Assembly: GCF_042664895.1 (NCBI RefSeq)
Contig: NZ_JBHTBQ010000033.1
Location: 248,001-312,000, forward strand
Direction of reading: 5' to 3'
DNA: 64,000 bases
Source: Iodobacter arcticus
GTDB taxonomy: Bacteria > Pseudomonadota > Gammaproteobacteria > Burkholderiales > Chitinibacteraceae
Shown here: piece after piece, positions 8,598 through 18,070 of the stretch
Layout: the number at the start of each line of letters is the position of its first letter
Position numbering within the stretch: the first letter of the stretch is position 1
Translations under genes and position numbers: made by a program
Notes under the pieces: generated by a model
What the model saw: only the letters and a program-made list of their open reading frames with translations
Told to the model about the DNA's origin: nothing
Database searches by the model: none

Positions 8598-9896
8598 ATG
8601 AAGTTCAAATCAGTAAATCAGATTTCTGCACCGGCTCAGCTAGCGCTGGCTGTTTGCGGCTTAGGTTTGGTGACCAGTGCGTTCGCGATGCCGGTCGATT
8701 TTCATGGCTATGCGCGCAGCGGCATAGGCTCGAATGCCACGGGTGGCGGATCGCAATCCTGTTTTCAGCTTGATGGTGCGGGCTCTAAGTATCGCCTAGG
8801 TAATGAGTGCGAAACTTATGCCGAGTTTGCAGTGGGCGGTAATGTGTTTGAGAAAAAAGAAACCGGCACGCGTTTTAGAATTGAATCGCGGCTGGCTATT
8901 GCTGCCAAGCAGTTTCAGGATTGGGAAAGTGATTCTGGCAAATCTGCCGAGTTTGCTTTCCGTGAAATGTATGTCACGGCCGAAGGCGTAGGCCTAGGGG
9001 AAAGCAAGCTGTGGGCGGGTAAGCGTTTTTATGCTCGCCAAGATGTGCATATCAATGACTTTTACTTCTGGGACAACTCCGGCCCCGGCGCTGGGATTGA
9101 AAACGTGGATGTGGGGTTCGCCAAATTTGCCTACGCATGGCGTCAGAATACCGTCACCACATCCGATACCAGTATCGAAAATCTGGATCGCAAGATCGGC
9201 GTATCCGGCCACGATTTCCGCCTCTCTGGCATTAAAGTGAATCCCAATGGTGAGCTGACAGTGGGCGTTGATTTGCGCTTTGCCAATAAAGCCGACAAAG
9301 ATCAGGGCAAGGCCACCGATGGCTTGGGGCTGAATCTAATGCACACTCAAAGTGGTGTATTCGGTGGCTTTAATAAGATCGCCCTGCAATACGCCAAGGG
9401 CAATATCTCCAGCTTTGCTTCGGGCTACCCAAATGTAAACGCCGATTCGGGCGATAAAGCCTACCGCGTGGTTGAGCAGCTGATGTGGCAACCTGAAAAC
9501 AGCCGCTACTCCGGCATGATGGCGGCCATCTGGCAAAAAACTGATCCGGCTGCGACAGGCAAGGGCCAGACCTGGATGTCGCTCGGCGTGCGCCCGACTT
9601 ATATGTTTACCGATAACCTTGGCGCGGCCATTGAAGTGGGTTACGACCGTGTTAAGCCAGAAGAGGGCGATGCACGTAATCTCTTAAAAACCACTGCAGC
9701 GTTTTTGGTGCAGCCAGAAAAAGGCTTCTGGAGCCGCCCGCAATTGCGCTTTTTTGCAACTTACGCCAAGTGGGATCAAGCCGCGCAGGATGCGGCTGGC
9801 CTAAAAGCGGTGAACAACCCGCTATCGGCCAATGGCTCGTTTGGCAATGATAAAAGCGGCTTCACCTTTGGCGCTCAGGCCGAAGTATGGTGGTAA
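8598..9896 (+). CDS. Maltoporin-like carbohydrate porin (LamB family)
   Basis: Outer-membrane trimeric porin for maltodextrins or related sugars. The 432-residue protein has a Sec signal ending SAFA before MPVDFHGYARSG. The mature start, VDFHGYARSGIG, and the stretch SCFQLDGAGSKYRLGNECE match LamB proteins, as does the Trp/Phe-ending C-terminus (AEVWW) needed for outer-membrane assembly. Beta-strand patterning runs throughout. The frame is open 17 codons further upstream, but ATG 8598 has AGGGAAGAG before it and opens directly into the signal peptide. Position between the repressor and the alpha-glucosidase/ABC genes supports a maltose or maltodextrin role. Confidence 0.93.
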   Translation: MKFKSVNQISAPAQLALAVCGLGLVTSAFAMPVDFHGYARSGIGSNATGGGSQSCFQLDGAGSKYRLGNECETYAEFAVGGNVFEKKETGTRFRIESRLAIAAKQFQDWESDSGKSAEFAFREMYVTAEGVGLGESKLWAGKRFYARQDVHINDFYFWDNSGPGAGIENVDVGFAKFAYAWRQNTVTTSDTSIENLDRKIGVSGHDFRLSGIKVNPNGELTVGVDLRFANKADKDQGKATDGLGLNLMHTQSGVFGGFNKIALQYAKGNISSFASGYPNVNADSGDKAYRVVEQLMWQPENSRYSGMMAAIWQKTDPAATGKGQTWMSLGVRPTYMFTDNLGAAIEVGYDRVKPEEGDARNLLKTTAAFLVQPEKGFWSRPQLRFFATYAKWDQAAQDAAGLKAVNNPLSANGSFGNDKSGFTFGAQAEVWW

Positions 9897-9930
9897 GTTG
9901 AGCTGCTGCAGTCTTAACTGATATTAGACA

Positions 9931-9985
9931 ACCCAAATCTTGAAACACGGAGGCCACAGAGAACACGGAGTTTCACGGAGAAAAG
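9931..9985. repeat. CACGGAG-type dispersed repeat (half copy)
   Basis: ACCCAAATCTTGAAACACGG then AGGCCACAGAGAACACGG and AGTTTCACGGAG. The same string occurs inverted at 22925-22980 and as a full palindrome at 51716-51842. No gene is present in 9897-10309. Confidence 0.75.
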
Positions 9986-10111
9986 CGTTTATAAATCAGG
10001 CTATTTACTTTGAGTTTTTTCAATTTAAAAATATAGATTTTTACCGCTGTCTAATATTAGACAAGGCCTAAATGCTCGGTCTTGAAATAACTTCCTGAAA
10101 TAGCTCACATA

Positions 10112-10188
10112 GCGTCATTCCCGAGTGCTTTTGCCGGGAATCCAGTGACTCTGCTGGATCCCAGATAAAACCATTCTGGGATGACGGG
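10112..10188. repeat. dRS3-like palindromic repeat
   Basis: GTCATTCCCGAG ... GCCGGGAATCCAG ... CTGGATCCCAG ... CTGGGATGACGG. Nested arms CATTCCC/GGGAAT and CTGGATC/GATCCAG make it self-complementary. A second copy lies at 22814-22888. The ATTCCC/GGGAAT ends recall neisserial dRS3 elements. Confidence 0.65.
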
Positions 10189-10309
10189 TGTGCTGTGGCA
10201 GGAAATGAACTAAGAGCTAAGTTGGCCCAAGTTGTTTAGATGATATTTAGGCTGCTTTAGCGTGTTTAACCCCTCCGGGCCTTGCCCAGAATTTTAAATG
10301 GATTGAGTC

Positions 10310-11926
10310 ATGCTCAAGACCGATCGTGAATGGTGGCGTGGTGCTGTCATCTATCAAGTTTATCCACGCAGCTTTGCAGATGCCAATGCCGATGGCGTGG
10401 GTGATTTGCAGGGCTTGCTCGGCAAATTGCCCTATATCGCCGCGCTGGGGGTGGATGCGGTCTGGATCAGTCCGTTTTTCAAATCGCCGATGAAAGATTT
10501 TGGCTACGATGTAAGCGACTATTGTCAGGTTGATCCGCTGTTTGGCACGCTGGCCGATTTTGATGCCGTGCTGGCCAAGGCGCATCAGTTTGGCTTAAAA
10601 GTGATGATCGATCAGGTGCTCTCGCACACCTCAGATCAAAACACTTGGTTTACTGATAGCCGACAAAGCCGCACGGGCGACAAAGCCGATTGGTATGTGT
10701 GGGCCGATGCCAAGGCCGATGGCTCTGCGCCAAATAATTGGTTATCTGTGTTTGGTGGCCCGGCCTGGACTTGGGATACCCGCCGTTGCCAGTATTATTT
10801 GCATAATTTCTTAAGCAGTCAGCCCGATTTAAATTTCCATTGCCCTGCCGTGCAGGACGCCATTTTAGAAGCGATTCGTTTCTGGCTGGCGCGTGGCGTG
10901 GATGGTTTTCGCTTTGATGCGTGCAATTTCCATTTTCATGATCGCAAGCTGCGTAATAATCCGCCCGCTAAAAGTAAAGATACTAAGACGGTTAGCCCGG
11001 ATAATCCTTACGGCTTTCAGGCGCATGTGCATGATAAATCCCAGCCAGAAAACATCGACTTTCTAAAACGCGTACGTCTGCTGCTGGATGAATACGGCGC
11101 AATGAGCGTGGGTGAAGTAGGCGATGACGATAGCCTGAAAGTGATGGCGGAATACACCACAGGCGGCGATAAGCTGAATATGGCGTATAGCTTTAATTTG
11201 CTGACTAAAGACTTTAGCGCGGCGTATATCCGCAAGCAAATTGAAGACCTTGAAAAGCGCATTGGGGATGGCTGGGGCTGCTGGTCGATCGGCAATCATG
11301 ATGTGATGCGCGTGCTCAGCCGCTGGGGCAATAACAGCCAGAACCCACGATTTTCGCGCAGTATGCTGGCAATGCTGCTGTGTTTCAGAGGCTCGGCCTG
11401 CCTGTGGCAGGGGGACGAGCTGGGCCTGCCCGAGGCTGATATTCCGTTCGAGCTATTGCAAGATCCTTACGGTATTGCCATGTGGCCAGAATTTAAAGGC
11501 CGCGATGGCTGCCGCACACCGATGCCTTGGCAGCATGATGTGGCGGCTGCAGGCTTTAGCACGGGCGCACCTTGGTTACCGGTGCCTGAATCACACCAGC
11601 AGCTGGCCGTCAGCACGCAAGAGCATGACCCTGAATCCACCTTAAACTTTTATCGCCATTTTATTAGCTGGCGTAAGACGCAAGCCGTGCTTTGGCAGGG
11701 CGATATTCAGTTTGTGGATACGCCTGAGCCGCTGCTGGCCTTTAGCCGCAGCCTGAATGGCGAGCGCTGGTTGTGTGTGTTTAATTTATCTGAAAGTCGT
11801 CAATCGCTGCCGTGTAAAGACAAGCTCACGCTGCTGGCCGATGCGGGCCTGAGTGGCGCAAGTATTAAGTCAGGCGTGATTGAGTTTGATCATTGGGGCG
11901 CGTTGATTGCCCGCGTAGAGGCGTAA
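10310..11926 (+). CDS. Alpha-glucosidase (GH13)
   Basis: Cytoplasmic glycoside hydrolase family 13 enzyme that hydrolyses maltose or short alpha-glucosides. The 538-residue protein has no signal peptide. The (beta/alpha)8 barrel begins WWRGAVIYQVYPRSFADAN. The catalytic nucleophile is Asp203 in GVDGFRFDACNF, the acid/base Glu269 in SVGEVGDDD, and the transition-state Asp331 in IGNHDVMR. The NHDVMRVLSRWG form rather than NHDQPR points to the alpha-1,4-glucosidase branch (GH13_23-like) over oligo-1,6-glucosidases, from memory. It lies 3 bases before malK, so it is translated with the transporter operon. The ribosome site is weak, GGATTGAG. Confidence 0.92.
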   Translation: MLKTDREWWRGAVIYQVYPRSFADANADGVGDLQGLLGKLPYIAALGVDAVWISPFFKSPMKDFGYDVSDYCQVDPLFGTLADFDAVLAKAHQFGLKVMIDQVLSHTSDQNTWFTDSRQSRTGDKADWYVWADAKADGSAPNNWLSVFGGPAWTWDTRRCQYYLHNFLSSQPDLNFHCPAVQDAILEAIRFWLARGVDGFRFDACNFHFHDRKLRNNPPAKSKDTKTVSPDNPYGFQAHVHDKSQPENIDFLKRVRLLLDEYGAMSVGEVGDDDSLKVMAEYTTGGDKLNMAYSFNLLTKDFSAAYIRKQIEDLEKRIGDGWGCWSIGNHDVMRVLSRWGNNSQNPRFSRSMLAMLLCFRGSACLWQGDELGLPEADIPFELLQDPYGIAMWPEFKGRDGCRTPMPWQHDVAAAGFSTGAPWLPVPESHQQLAVSTQEHDPESTLNFYRHFISWRKTQAVLWQGDIQFVDTPEPLLAFSRSLNGERWLCVFNLSESRQSLPCKDKLTLLADAGLSGASIKSGVIEFDHWGALIARVEA

Positions 11927-11929
11927 GGT

Positions 11930-13039
11930 ATGGCTACTGTTTCATTAAAAGGCATTAAAAAAGCGTTTTCTTCGGTATACACCCTGCACGGCATCGATTT
12001 AGAAATCAAAGATGGTGAATTTATCGTGTTTGTTGGGCCATCGGGCTGCGGTAAATCGACCCTGCTGCGCACTATTGCGGGTTTGGAAGACATTACTGAT
12101 GGCGAAATGTGTATCGATGGCCTGCGTGTGAACGAGTTGCCGCCGGTAAAACGTGGCATTTCTATGGTGTTTCAGAGCTACGCGCTGTACCCGCATATGG
12201 ATGTGTTTGAAAACCTCGCTTTTGGCCTAAAGCTGGCAGGCATGAAAAAAGCCGAGTACACGCCGCTGGTAGAGCGGGTGGCTAAAGTCTTGCAAATTGA
12301 GCCACTTTTACGCCGCAAGCCGCGTGATATGTCGGGCGGGCAGCGGCAACGGGTGGCGATTGGCCGCGCCATTGTGCAAAAGCCTAAGGTGTTTTTGTTT
12401 GACGAGCCGCTGTCTAATCTGGATGCCTCGCTGCGGGTGCAAATGCGGATCGAAATCGCCCGTTTGCACCGCGAGCTGGGTAGCACCATGATTTATGTCA
12501 CCCATGATCAGACCGAAGCGATGACGCTGGCCGACCGGATTGTGGTGCTGCGTGCCGGGCAAGTGGAGCAGGTTGGTACACCGATCGAGCTGTACTACCA
12601 GCCGGATAATCTGTTTGTAGCGGGCTTTATCGGCTCGCCAAAAATGAATACTTTAAGCGCCAAGGTTGCTGTTATTGATGAAGGCGGCGTGACGGTTGCC
12701 TTAGAAGATGGCAGCCAGCTTGCGGTGACGGTGGATGCGGCAGGCGCAAACATCGGTGACGAAGTCACACTGGGCGTGCGCCCTGAGCATTTAAAAATTT
12801 CACCCGCAGCGGGCAGTAATGCGTTGAGCGGTGTGACGCTGGCGCTGGAGCAACTAGGCGAAGCATCGATGTTGTATTTAGAAGTACCCGGTATGCGGGA
12901 TACCTTTGTGGCCCGTATGCCTGCGCTGTTTAGCTCTAAACCGGGCGAGCTCAGCGTGCTGCACTTTAAGCCGGAGCACGGTTTTTTGTTTAAAGCAGAT
13001 GGCAGCGCAATGCGCCGTCTTCACCCACTGGCCGAATAA
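11930..13039 (+). CDS. malK: Maltose/alpha-glucoside ABC transporter ATPase
   Basis: The 369-residue ATP-binding subunit of a MalK/UgpC-type importer. Walker A GPSGCGKST is at 36-44, the Q-loop at MVFQSYALYPHM, the signature DMSGGQRQR in mid-chain, Walker B VFLFDEPLSNLDA with the D-loop, and the switch His in YVTHDQTEAM. The C-terminal third is the TOBE/regulatory domain typical of MalK, consistent with control by inducer exclusion or interaction with regulators. It starts 3 bases after the alpha-glucosidase stop and precedes malE, malF and malG. Confidence 0.95.
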   Translation: MATVSLKGIKKAFSSVYTLHGIDLEIKDGEFIVFVGPSGCGKSTLLRTIAGLEDITDGEMCIDGLRVNELPPVKRGISMVFQSYALYPHMDVFENLAFGLKLAGMKKAEYTPLVERVAKVLQIEPLLRRKPRDMSGGQRQRVAIGRAIVQKPKVFLFDEPLSNLDASLRVQMRIEIARLHRELGSTMIYVTHDQTEAMTLADRIVVLRAGQVEQVGTPIELYYQPDNLFVAGFIGSPKMNTLSAKVAVIDEGGVTVALEDGSQLAVTVDAAGANIGDEVTLGVRPEHLKISPAAGSNALSGVTLALEQLGEASMLYLEVPGMRDTFVARMPALFSSKPGELSVLHFKPEHGFLFKADGSAMRRLHPLAE

Positions 13040-13127
13040 TCATTTGGCTTTTTAAAAATTGCAGCTTTATTTTGCCTGCGCTGGGTATTTCTCTGGCAAG
13101 GGCTTTGCTTGGTTTTTTGGAGGGTTT

Positions 13128-14327
13128 ATGAATACAACACGCCGCCAGTTTGGCAAGTTTGCAGTTTCTACCATCGCAGCAGCTGTCGCGATTTCTTTTG
13201 CCGGGCCTGCTTTTGCTGCAGATAAGCTGGTGATTTGGGTGAATGGTGACAAGGGTTATAAGGGCATCGAGCAGGTGGGTGCAGCGTTTACCAAGGCCAC
13301 TGGGGTAGAGGTGGTGGTGGAGCATCCCGAAGATGCACCTTCTAAATTTCAGCAAGCGGCCGCTGCGGGCAAAGGCCCAGATATTTGGATCTGGCCGCAT
13401 GATCGCTTGGGTGAATGGATGACAGCGGGCTTACTTAGCCCAATTACTCCATCTAAAAAAGTGCAGGCCGAGATCGATCCGCTGGCATGGAAAGCCTTTA
13501 CCGTAAATGGTAAACAATGGGGCTATCCAATCGCCATTGAAGCGCTGGCGCTGATTTACAACAAAGACCTCGTGCCTGTGCCGCCTAAGAGTTTTGATGA
13601 TGTGATGGCGCTGGATAAAAAACTGGCCGCGCAGGGCAAAAAAGCCATTCTGTGGGATTACGGCGAGCCTTATTTTAGCTGGCCATTGCTGGCAGCCGGT
13701 GGTGCCTATGCCTTTAAGCCTAAGGGCGATGGCACTTACGATGCCAAAGATGTGGGCGTCAACAATGCCGGTGCGATTGCTGGCTTAGAGACCATTAATA
13801 AAATGATTAAAACCGGCGTGATGCCAAAAAGCGCGACTTATGCCGATATGGAAGCCGGTGTAAATCAGGGCAAAATCGCCATGATGATCAATGGCCCTTG
13901 GGCTTGGGATAATCTAAAAAAGAGCAAAATCAACTGGGCCGTGGCGCCTATCCCATCGATTAATGGCAAGCCTGGCGCGCCGTTTGTGGGTGTATTGGGT
14001 GCCATGCTGAATCGCTCATCCAAGAACAAAGAGCTGGCGGTTGAGTTTTTAGAAAACCATATGCTCACCGTGCAAGGCCTTAAAACGGTTAATGCCGATG
14101 TGCCTTTGGGTGTGCCCGCCAATAAAGCTTTCTTTAATGAGCTGAAATCTGATCCGGCGATTAAAGCTTCGATGGAATCGGCTAAAGCGGGCCAGCCTAT
14201 GCCTAATATCCCGGAAATGGGTCGCTTCTGGGCCTCATTAAAATCAGCATTGCAAAACGTAACGCAAGGCCGCCAAACCCCTAAGCAGGGCTTGGATGCT
14301 GCAGCGGCACGGATTAGCAGTAAGTAG
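13128..14327 (+). CDS. malE: Maltose-binding periplasmic protein with Tat-type signal
   Basis: The 399-residue periplasmic binding protein of the importer. It has the MalE opening DKLVIWVNGDKGYKGIEQVG, the AAAGKGPDIWIWPHDRLGEW segment, and NVTQGRQTPKQGLDAA near the end, all very like E. coli MalE (396 residues). The signal is unusual: MNTTRRQFGK matches the twin-arginine consensus (T/S-R-R-x-F-x-K), followed by a mildly hydrophobic stretch and an AFA cleavage site at about residue 30. Classical MalE is Sec-exported. The start at 13128 has a strong TTGGAGGG; the longer frame from 13059 has none. Confidence 0.94.
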   Translation: MNTTRRQFGKFAVSTIAAAVAISFAGPAFAADKLVIWVNGDKGYKGIEQVGAAFTKATGVEVVVEHPEDAPSKFQQAAAAGKGPDIWIWPHDRLGEWMTAGLLSPITPSKKVQAEIDPLAWKAFTVNGKQWGYPIAIEALALIYNKDLVPVPPKSFDDVMALDKKLAAQGKKAILWDYGEPYFSWPLLAAGGAYAFKPKGDGTYDAKDVGVNNAGAIAGLETINKMIKTGVMPKSATYADMEAGVNQGKIAMMINGPWAWDNLKKSKINWAVAPIPSINGKPGAPFVGVLGAMLNRSSKNKELAVEFLENHMLTVQGLKTVNADVPLGVPANKAFFNELKSDPAIKASMESAKAGQPMPNIPEMGRFWASLKSALQNVTQGRQTPKQGLDAAAARISSK

Positions 14328-14375
14328 GACAGTAGCAAGACCCTTTCCTTAGCCTTGATAGCACAAGCTAAACCT

Positions 14376-14466
14376 TGAACCACAGAGGAGGACACAGAGC
14401 TCCACAGAGGAAACCTAAGACATGCCTTTGGATTTTCTCTGTGAAACTCTGTGCTCTCTGTGGTTC
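14376..14466. repeat. CACAGAGG-type palindromic repeat
   Basis: ACCACAGAGGAGGACACAG ... CTCCACAGAGGAAA on the left pairs with TTTTCTCTGTGAAACTCTG ... CTCTCTGTGGTTC on the right. It is a diverged member of the CACGGAG family seen at 9931, 22925 and 51716. Lies between malE and malF. Confidence 0.7.
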
Positions 14467-14511
14467 GGGATTTTGCTCTCTCGGTAGTTAATCTGACGGC
14501 ATGAAGTGCCT

Positions 14512-14596
14512 GTAGGGCGGGTGAAGCCCGCCAGATTTTGGTATGCAACAGCATCTAGAAAAACGATAGAAAACGGCGGGGTTCACCCGTACTACG
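14512..14596. repeat. GTAGGG-type dispersed palindrome
   Basis: GTAGGGCGGGTGAAGCCCGC on the left and GGCGGGGTTCACCCGTACTAC on the right form an imperfect palindrome of about 85 bases in the malE-malF gap. Confidence 0.7.
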
Positions 14597-14663
14597 ATGC
14601 TTCGATGTTTGAAATATTTAATAGCAAGGGCGCAGCCGGTTTATGCGACTAAGGGAAAATAGA

Positions 14664-16187
14664 ATGAGCGGATTGAATATGCGCTGGCTGTTGGTTTCGT
14701 TGGGTGGGGTGCTGCTATTAGCTGGCTTGTGGCTGCTGCTGGGGGTTTATCAATCTGGCCATACGCTGAGCGCCGTGGGTGGTTTGGTGGTGATGGCCGC
14801 GAGCAGCTGGGTGTTTTTATCACCCAAGGCTTACGCTTACCGCTATCTCTATCCGGGCGTGGCGGCCGTGCTGGTGTTTATTGTTTTCCCTGCTGTGTAT
14901 ACCGCAGGGATTGGTTTTACCAATTACAGCTCGACCAATCTGCTGAGTTTTGATCGCGTAACGGCCTATATGCTGAGCGAAACCACCACGGCCGATGGCG
15001 CTGGCATGGCGTTTTCCCTGCATCAGGCTGGGGATCAATACCGGCTTAAATTAAGCGATGAAGCAGGGCAGAGCTGGGTTTCTCCACCCGTTAAGTTAGA
15101 AGACAACAAGCCACAACAGCTGCAATTGCAAGCGCTGGGCACTGAAAACCTGCCCGAAAAAGAATCCATCAAAACGGTGATTGCCAAACAGCCAGCGTTA
15201 AAAGCGCTGCGCCTGACTTTTCCCAATCAAGCACAGTCTTGGCGTTTAAACAGCCTCAGCCAGTTTTCTCCCACCCAGCTTTTATATCAAAAGAACGCCG
15301 ACGGCACACTGCTTAATACCCAAGATGGCAGCCTGATTAAGCCCAATTTTAAAACTGGCTTTTATGAAACAGCCGCAGGTGAAAATCTGATTCCGGGTTT
15401 TAAGGTGAATGTGGGTTTTAGTAATTTCACACGGATTTTTGCCAGTGACGATTTCCAAGGGCCAATGTTTAAAATCCTTGGCTGGACCGTGTTATTCGCT
15501 TTTCTGACGGTGGTGTTTACCTTTGTGGTGGGCATGGTATTGGCGGTGGTGCTGAATTGGGAAGCGCTGCGTTTTCGTGGGGTTTATCGCACGCTGCTGT
15601 TTTTGCCTTACGCCGTGCCGGGGTTTATTTCGATTCTGGTGTTCCGTGGTTTATTTAACGAAAGTTTTGGTGAAATAAACATGGTACTCAATGGCCTATT
15701 TGGCTTGCGGCCCGCTTGGTTTTCAGACCCGTTTAATGCCAAGGCGATGATACTCATTGTAAATACTTGGCTGGGTTACCCTTACATTATGCTGCTGTGC
15801 TCGGGGCTGATTAAATCGATTCCAAGCGATTTATACGAAGCCTCGGCCATCAACGGCGCGGGGCCACTGACTAATTTATTTAAAATCACCCTACCGCTGA
15901 TTTTAAAACCGATGATGCCGCTCTTGATTGCCTCATTCGCGTTTAACTTTAATAACTTTGTACTGATCAGCTTGCTCACCGATGGCAGGCCAGATTTTAT
16001 TGATAGCAAAGTACCTGCAGGCACTACCGATATTTTGGTTTCATACACTTATCGTTTGGCGTTTCAGGATTCGGGGCAGAACTTTGGTTTGGCTGCGGCC
16101 ATTTCTACAGTGATTTTTGCGTTGGTGGCGGTGTTGTCGCTGATTAACTTAAAGCTGACCCGCGTTAATCAAGAGGAGAAACGATAA
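14664..16187 (+). CDS. malF: Maltose ABC transporter permease
   Basis: Inner-membrane permease of 507 residues (E. coli MalF 514). It has two N-terminal hydrophobic segments, then a membrane segment near residue 70, then a large periplasmic loop (about residues 95-250), then six C-terminal segments, as MalF does. The EAA loop that contacts MalK is YEASAINGAGPLTNLFKITLP. The long loop, which touches MalE, separates it from generic sugar permeases. AAGGGA precedes the ATG at 14664. The stop overlaps the malG start by one base (TAATG), showing translational coupling. Confidence 0.95.
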   Translation: MSGLNMRWLLVSLGGVLLLAGLWLLLGVYQSGHTLSAVGGLVVMAASSWVFLSPKAYAYRYLYPGVAAVLVFIVFPAVYTAGIGFTNYSSTNLLSFDRVTAYMLSETTTADGAGMAFSLHQAGDQYRLKLSDEAGQSWVSPPVKLEDNKPQQLQLQALGTENLPEKESIKTVIAKQPALKALRLTFPNQAQSWRLNSLSQFSPTQLLYQKNADGTLLNTQDGSLIKPNFKTGFYETAAGENLIPGFKVNVGFSNFTRIFASDDFQGPMFKILGWTVLFAFLTVVFTFVVGMVLAVVLNWEALRFRGVYRTLLFLPYAVPGFISILVFRGLFNESFGEINMVLNGLFGLRPAWFSDPFNAKAMILIVNTWLGYPYIMLLCSGLIKSIPSDLYEASAINGAGPLTNLFKITLPLILKPMMPLLIASFAFNFNNFVLISLLTDGRPDFIDSKVPAGTTDILVSYTYRLAFQDSGQNFGLAAAISTVIFALVAVLSLINLKLTRVNQEEKR

Positions 16188-17077
16188 TGGCTATGGTGCT
16201 GGATCGTTCACATAAATGGCGGGTGCTGGGCGCGCATCTTGCGCTGATTGCCTTTTTGCTACTAATTTTATTTCCGTTTTTTATGATTATTTCTATCTCG
16301 CTGCGGCCGGGTAATTTTGCGGCTGGCAGCCTGATTCCTGACACGATTAGTCTGGAGCACTGGAAGCTGGCGCTGGGCTTTAGCTATGTGGATGGCGATG
16401 GTGTGCTGATTAAGCCGCAGTTCCCCGTGTTGCTGTGGTTGTTTAACTCGGTGAAAGTGGCCTTTATCAGCGCAGGGGTCATTTTGCTGCTGTCTACCAG
16501 CTGCGCTTATGCGTTTGCCCGGCTTAAATTCCGTGGCCGCGTATTTGGCATGAATGCCTTGCTGCTCTTACAAATGTTCCCCGCGGTGCTGTCCTTGGTC
16601 GCCATTTACGCCATCTTTGATGAAATCGGCAACTATGTGCCGTGGCTGGGTATCGACACCCATGGCAGCTTAGTGCTGGCTTACGCCGGTGGCATTGCCC
16701 TGCATATCTGGACCATCAAGGGCTATTTCGACACCATCCCGGTGGAGATCGAAGAGGCCGCCCGCGTCGATGGCGCTAGCGCGTTTCAATCTTTCCGCTA
16801 CGTGCTCTTGCCGATGGCCGTGCCGATTTTATTTGTGGTGTTCTTGCTGGCCTTTATTAGCGGCATCATCGAATACCCCGTTGCATCCGTGCTGCTGCAT
16901 GAGCAAAACAAAATGACGCTGGCGGTTGGCTCCAAGCTTTATCTCTACACCCAAAATTACCTATGGGGCGATTTTGCCGCCGCCGCCATTCTTTCTGGCC
17001 TGCCCATCAGTATGCTGTTCTTATTCGCCCAGCGCTGGATGGTATCCGGCCTGACGTCGGGCGGGGTGAAGGGTTAG
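16187..17077 (+). CDS. malG: Maltose ABC transporter permease
   Basis: The second permease subunit, 296 residues as in E. coli MalG, with six predicted membrane segments and the EAA loop VEIEEAARVDGASAFQSFRY that docks on MalK. It begins AMVLDRSHKWRVLGAHLAL and ends SGLTSGGVKG, as MalG proteins do. Coupled to malF by a one-base overlap. It is the last gene of the operon, closed by a clear terminator. No malM homologue follows. Confidence 0.95.
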   Translation: MAMVLDRSHKWRVLGAHLALIAFLLLILFPFFMIISISLRPGNFAAGSLIPDTISLEHWKLALGFSYVDGDGVLIKPQFPVLLWLFNSVKVAFISAGVILLLSTSCAYAFARLKFRGRVFGMNALLLLQMFPAVLSLVAIYAIFDEIGNYVPWLGIDTHGSLVLAYAGGIALHIWTIKGYFDTIPVEIEEAARVDGASAFQSFRYVLLPMAVPILFVVFLLAFISGIIEYPVASVLLHEQNKMTLAVGSKLYLYTQNYLWGDFAAAAILSGLPISMLFLFAQRWMVSGLTSGGVKG

Positions 17078-17137
17078 TTGTGTAAGCGCACGATTTTTTA
17101 TGCTTGGGGCGTTTGTCTCTGAGCGGCGTGTTTTTGT

Positions 17138-17171
17138 GAGCCACCTAAGTCATTGGGTGGCTCGTTTTTTT
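17138..17171 (+). terminator. Terminator of the mal operon
   Basis: An 8-bp stem GAGCCACC / GGTGGCTC with a 10-base loop is followed by GTTTTTTT. It lies 60 bases after malG. Confidence 0.88.
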
Positions 17172-17266
17172 GATTGATTGCTTTGCCCGCGGTGTACTCT
17201 AAAGTAGCTATAGATGGATGTTTAAGTCTTTGATGTGATTGATCCCCCGTTTTGTAAACAGGATGG

Positions 17267-18061
17267 ATGATGATTTACAAATGCAAAGTGTTCGCTTGGT
17301 TGTGCGCGCTCATGCTGGTGCTTTGCACCAGCCTCTTTGCGGCCAGCCCCTGCTTGCGGCCTTTGGTGGTGGGTTGGGATACCTGGCCGCCTTATCATTA
17401 TAAAGATGAGCATGGCCAGATGCGGGGCTTGGCGGTGGAGGTGTTGGTAGAGCTGGCAAGGCGGGCGGATTGTCCTTTGCGATTTGCTCAAATGCCTTGG
17501 AAGCGTACCTTGAACGAGCTGGCTGTTGGCAAAGTTGATCTGGCGATGGAGGTGCTAAAAACGCCTGAGCGTGTGCGGGTGATGTTGTTTTCACGGGCTT
17601 ATCGCCCAAGCAGCGTGCATTTTTTTTCGCGGAAAAAAGAAGAGCGCTGGTCTTTTAATACTTTGGCTGATTTAAGCAAGCTTGGGCCGGTGACGCTTGG
17701 GGTTTCCCGTGGGGATAGCTATGGCGAGGAATTGGATCAGTGGCTTAACGCGCCTCCGCCTAGCGTGGCGGTGGATGTTGCCCCAACGATGGCGATTAAC
17801 TTACGTAAGCTTCAGCATGGCCGCGTTGATCTAGTACTGGGCGATTTATTTGCGACGCAGGCGGCGCTTTATGATTTAAAACTAGCCAATGAAATTGCGC
17901 CTTTGCCACAGGAGTGGCGCACTCAAGATGCCTATTTTGCTTTTAGCCGCGTCAGCGTGGGCGAGCCGGTGTTTCTGGCTTTTCAGCATGCGCTCGATGG
18001 CATGATGAAAGACGGGTCTTTAAAGCAAATTCAGCTTCGCTACCATGTGAATAGCTACTGA
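17267..18061 (+). CDS. Periplasmic solute-binding protein, family 3
   Basis: A 264-residue secreted protein with a signal peptide (hydrophobic residues 8-24, LFAA before SPCL). The body has the family-3 extracellular binding fold: VVGWDTWPPYHYKDEHGQM, GLAVEVLVELARRADC, and GKVDLAMEVLKTPERV. Such stand-alone proteins, not next to permease genes, may act as sensor or scavenging receptors rather than transport subunits. The ligand cannot be told. ATG 17267 and ATG 17270 are both possible, with ACAGG just ahead. It is outside the mal operon, beyond its terminator. Confidence 0.85.
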   Translation: MMIYKCKVFAWLCALMLVLCTSLFAASPCLRPLVVGWDTWPPYHYKDEHGQMRGLAVEVLVELARRADCPLRFAQMPWKRTLNELAVGKVDLAMEVLKTPERVRVMLFSRAYRPSSVHFFSRKKEERWSFNTLADLSKLGPVTLGVSRGDSYGEELDQWLNAPPPSVAVDVAPTMAINLRKLQHGRVDLVLGDLFATQAALYDLKLANEIAPLPQEWRTQDAYFAFSRVSVGEPVFLAFQHALDGMMKDGSLKQIQLRYHVNSY

Positions 18062-18070
18062 TCCCTAGGT

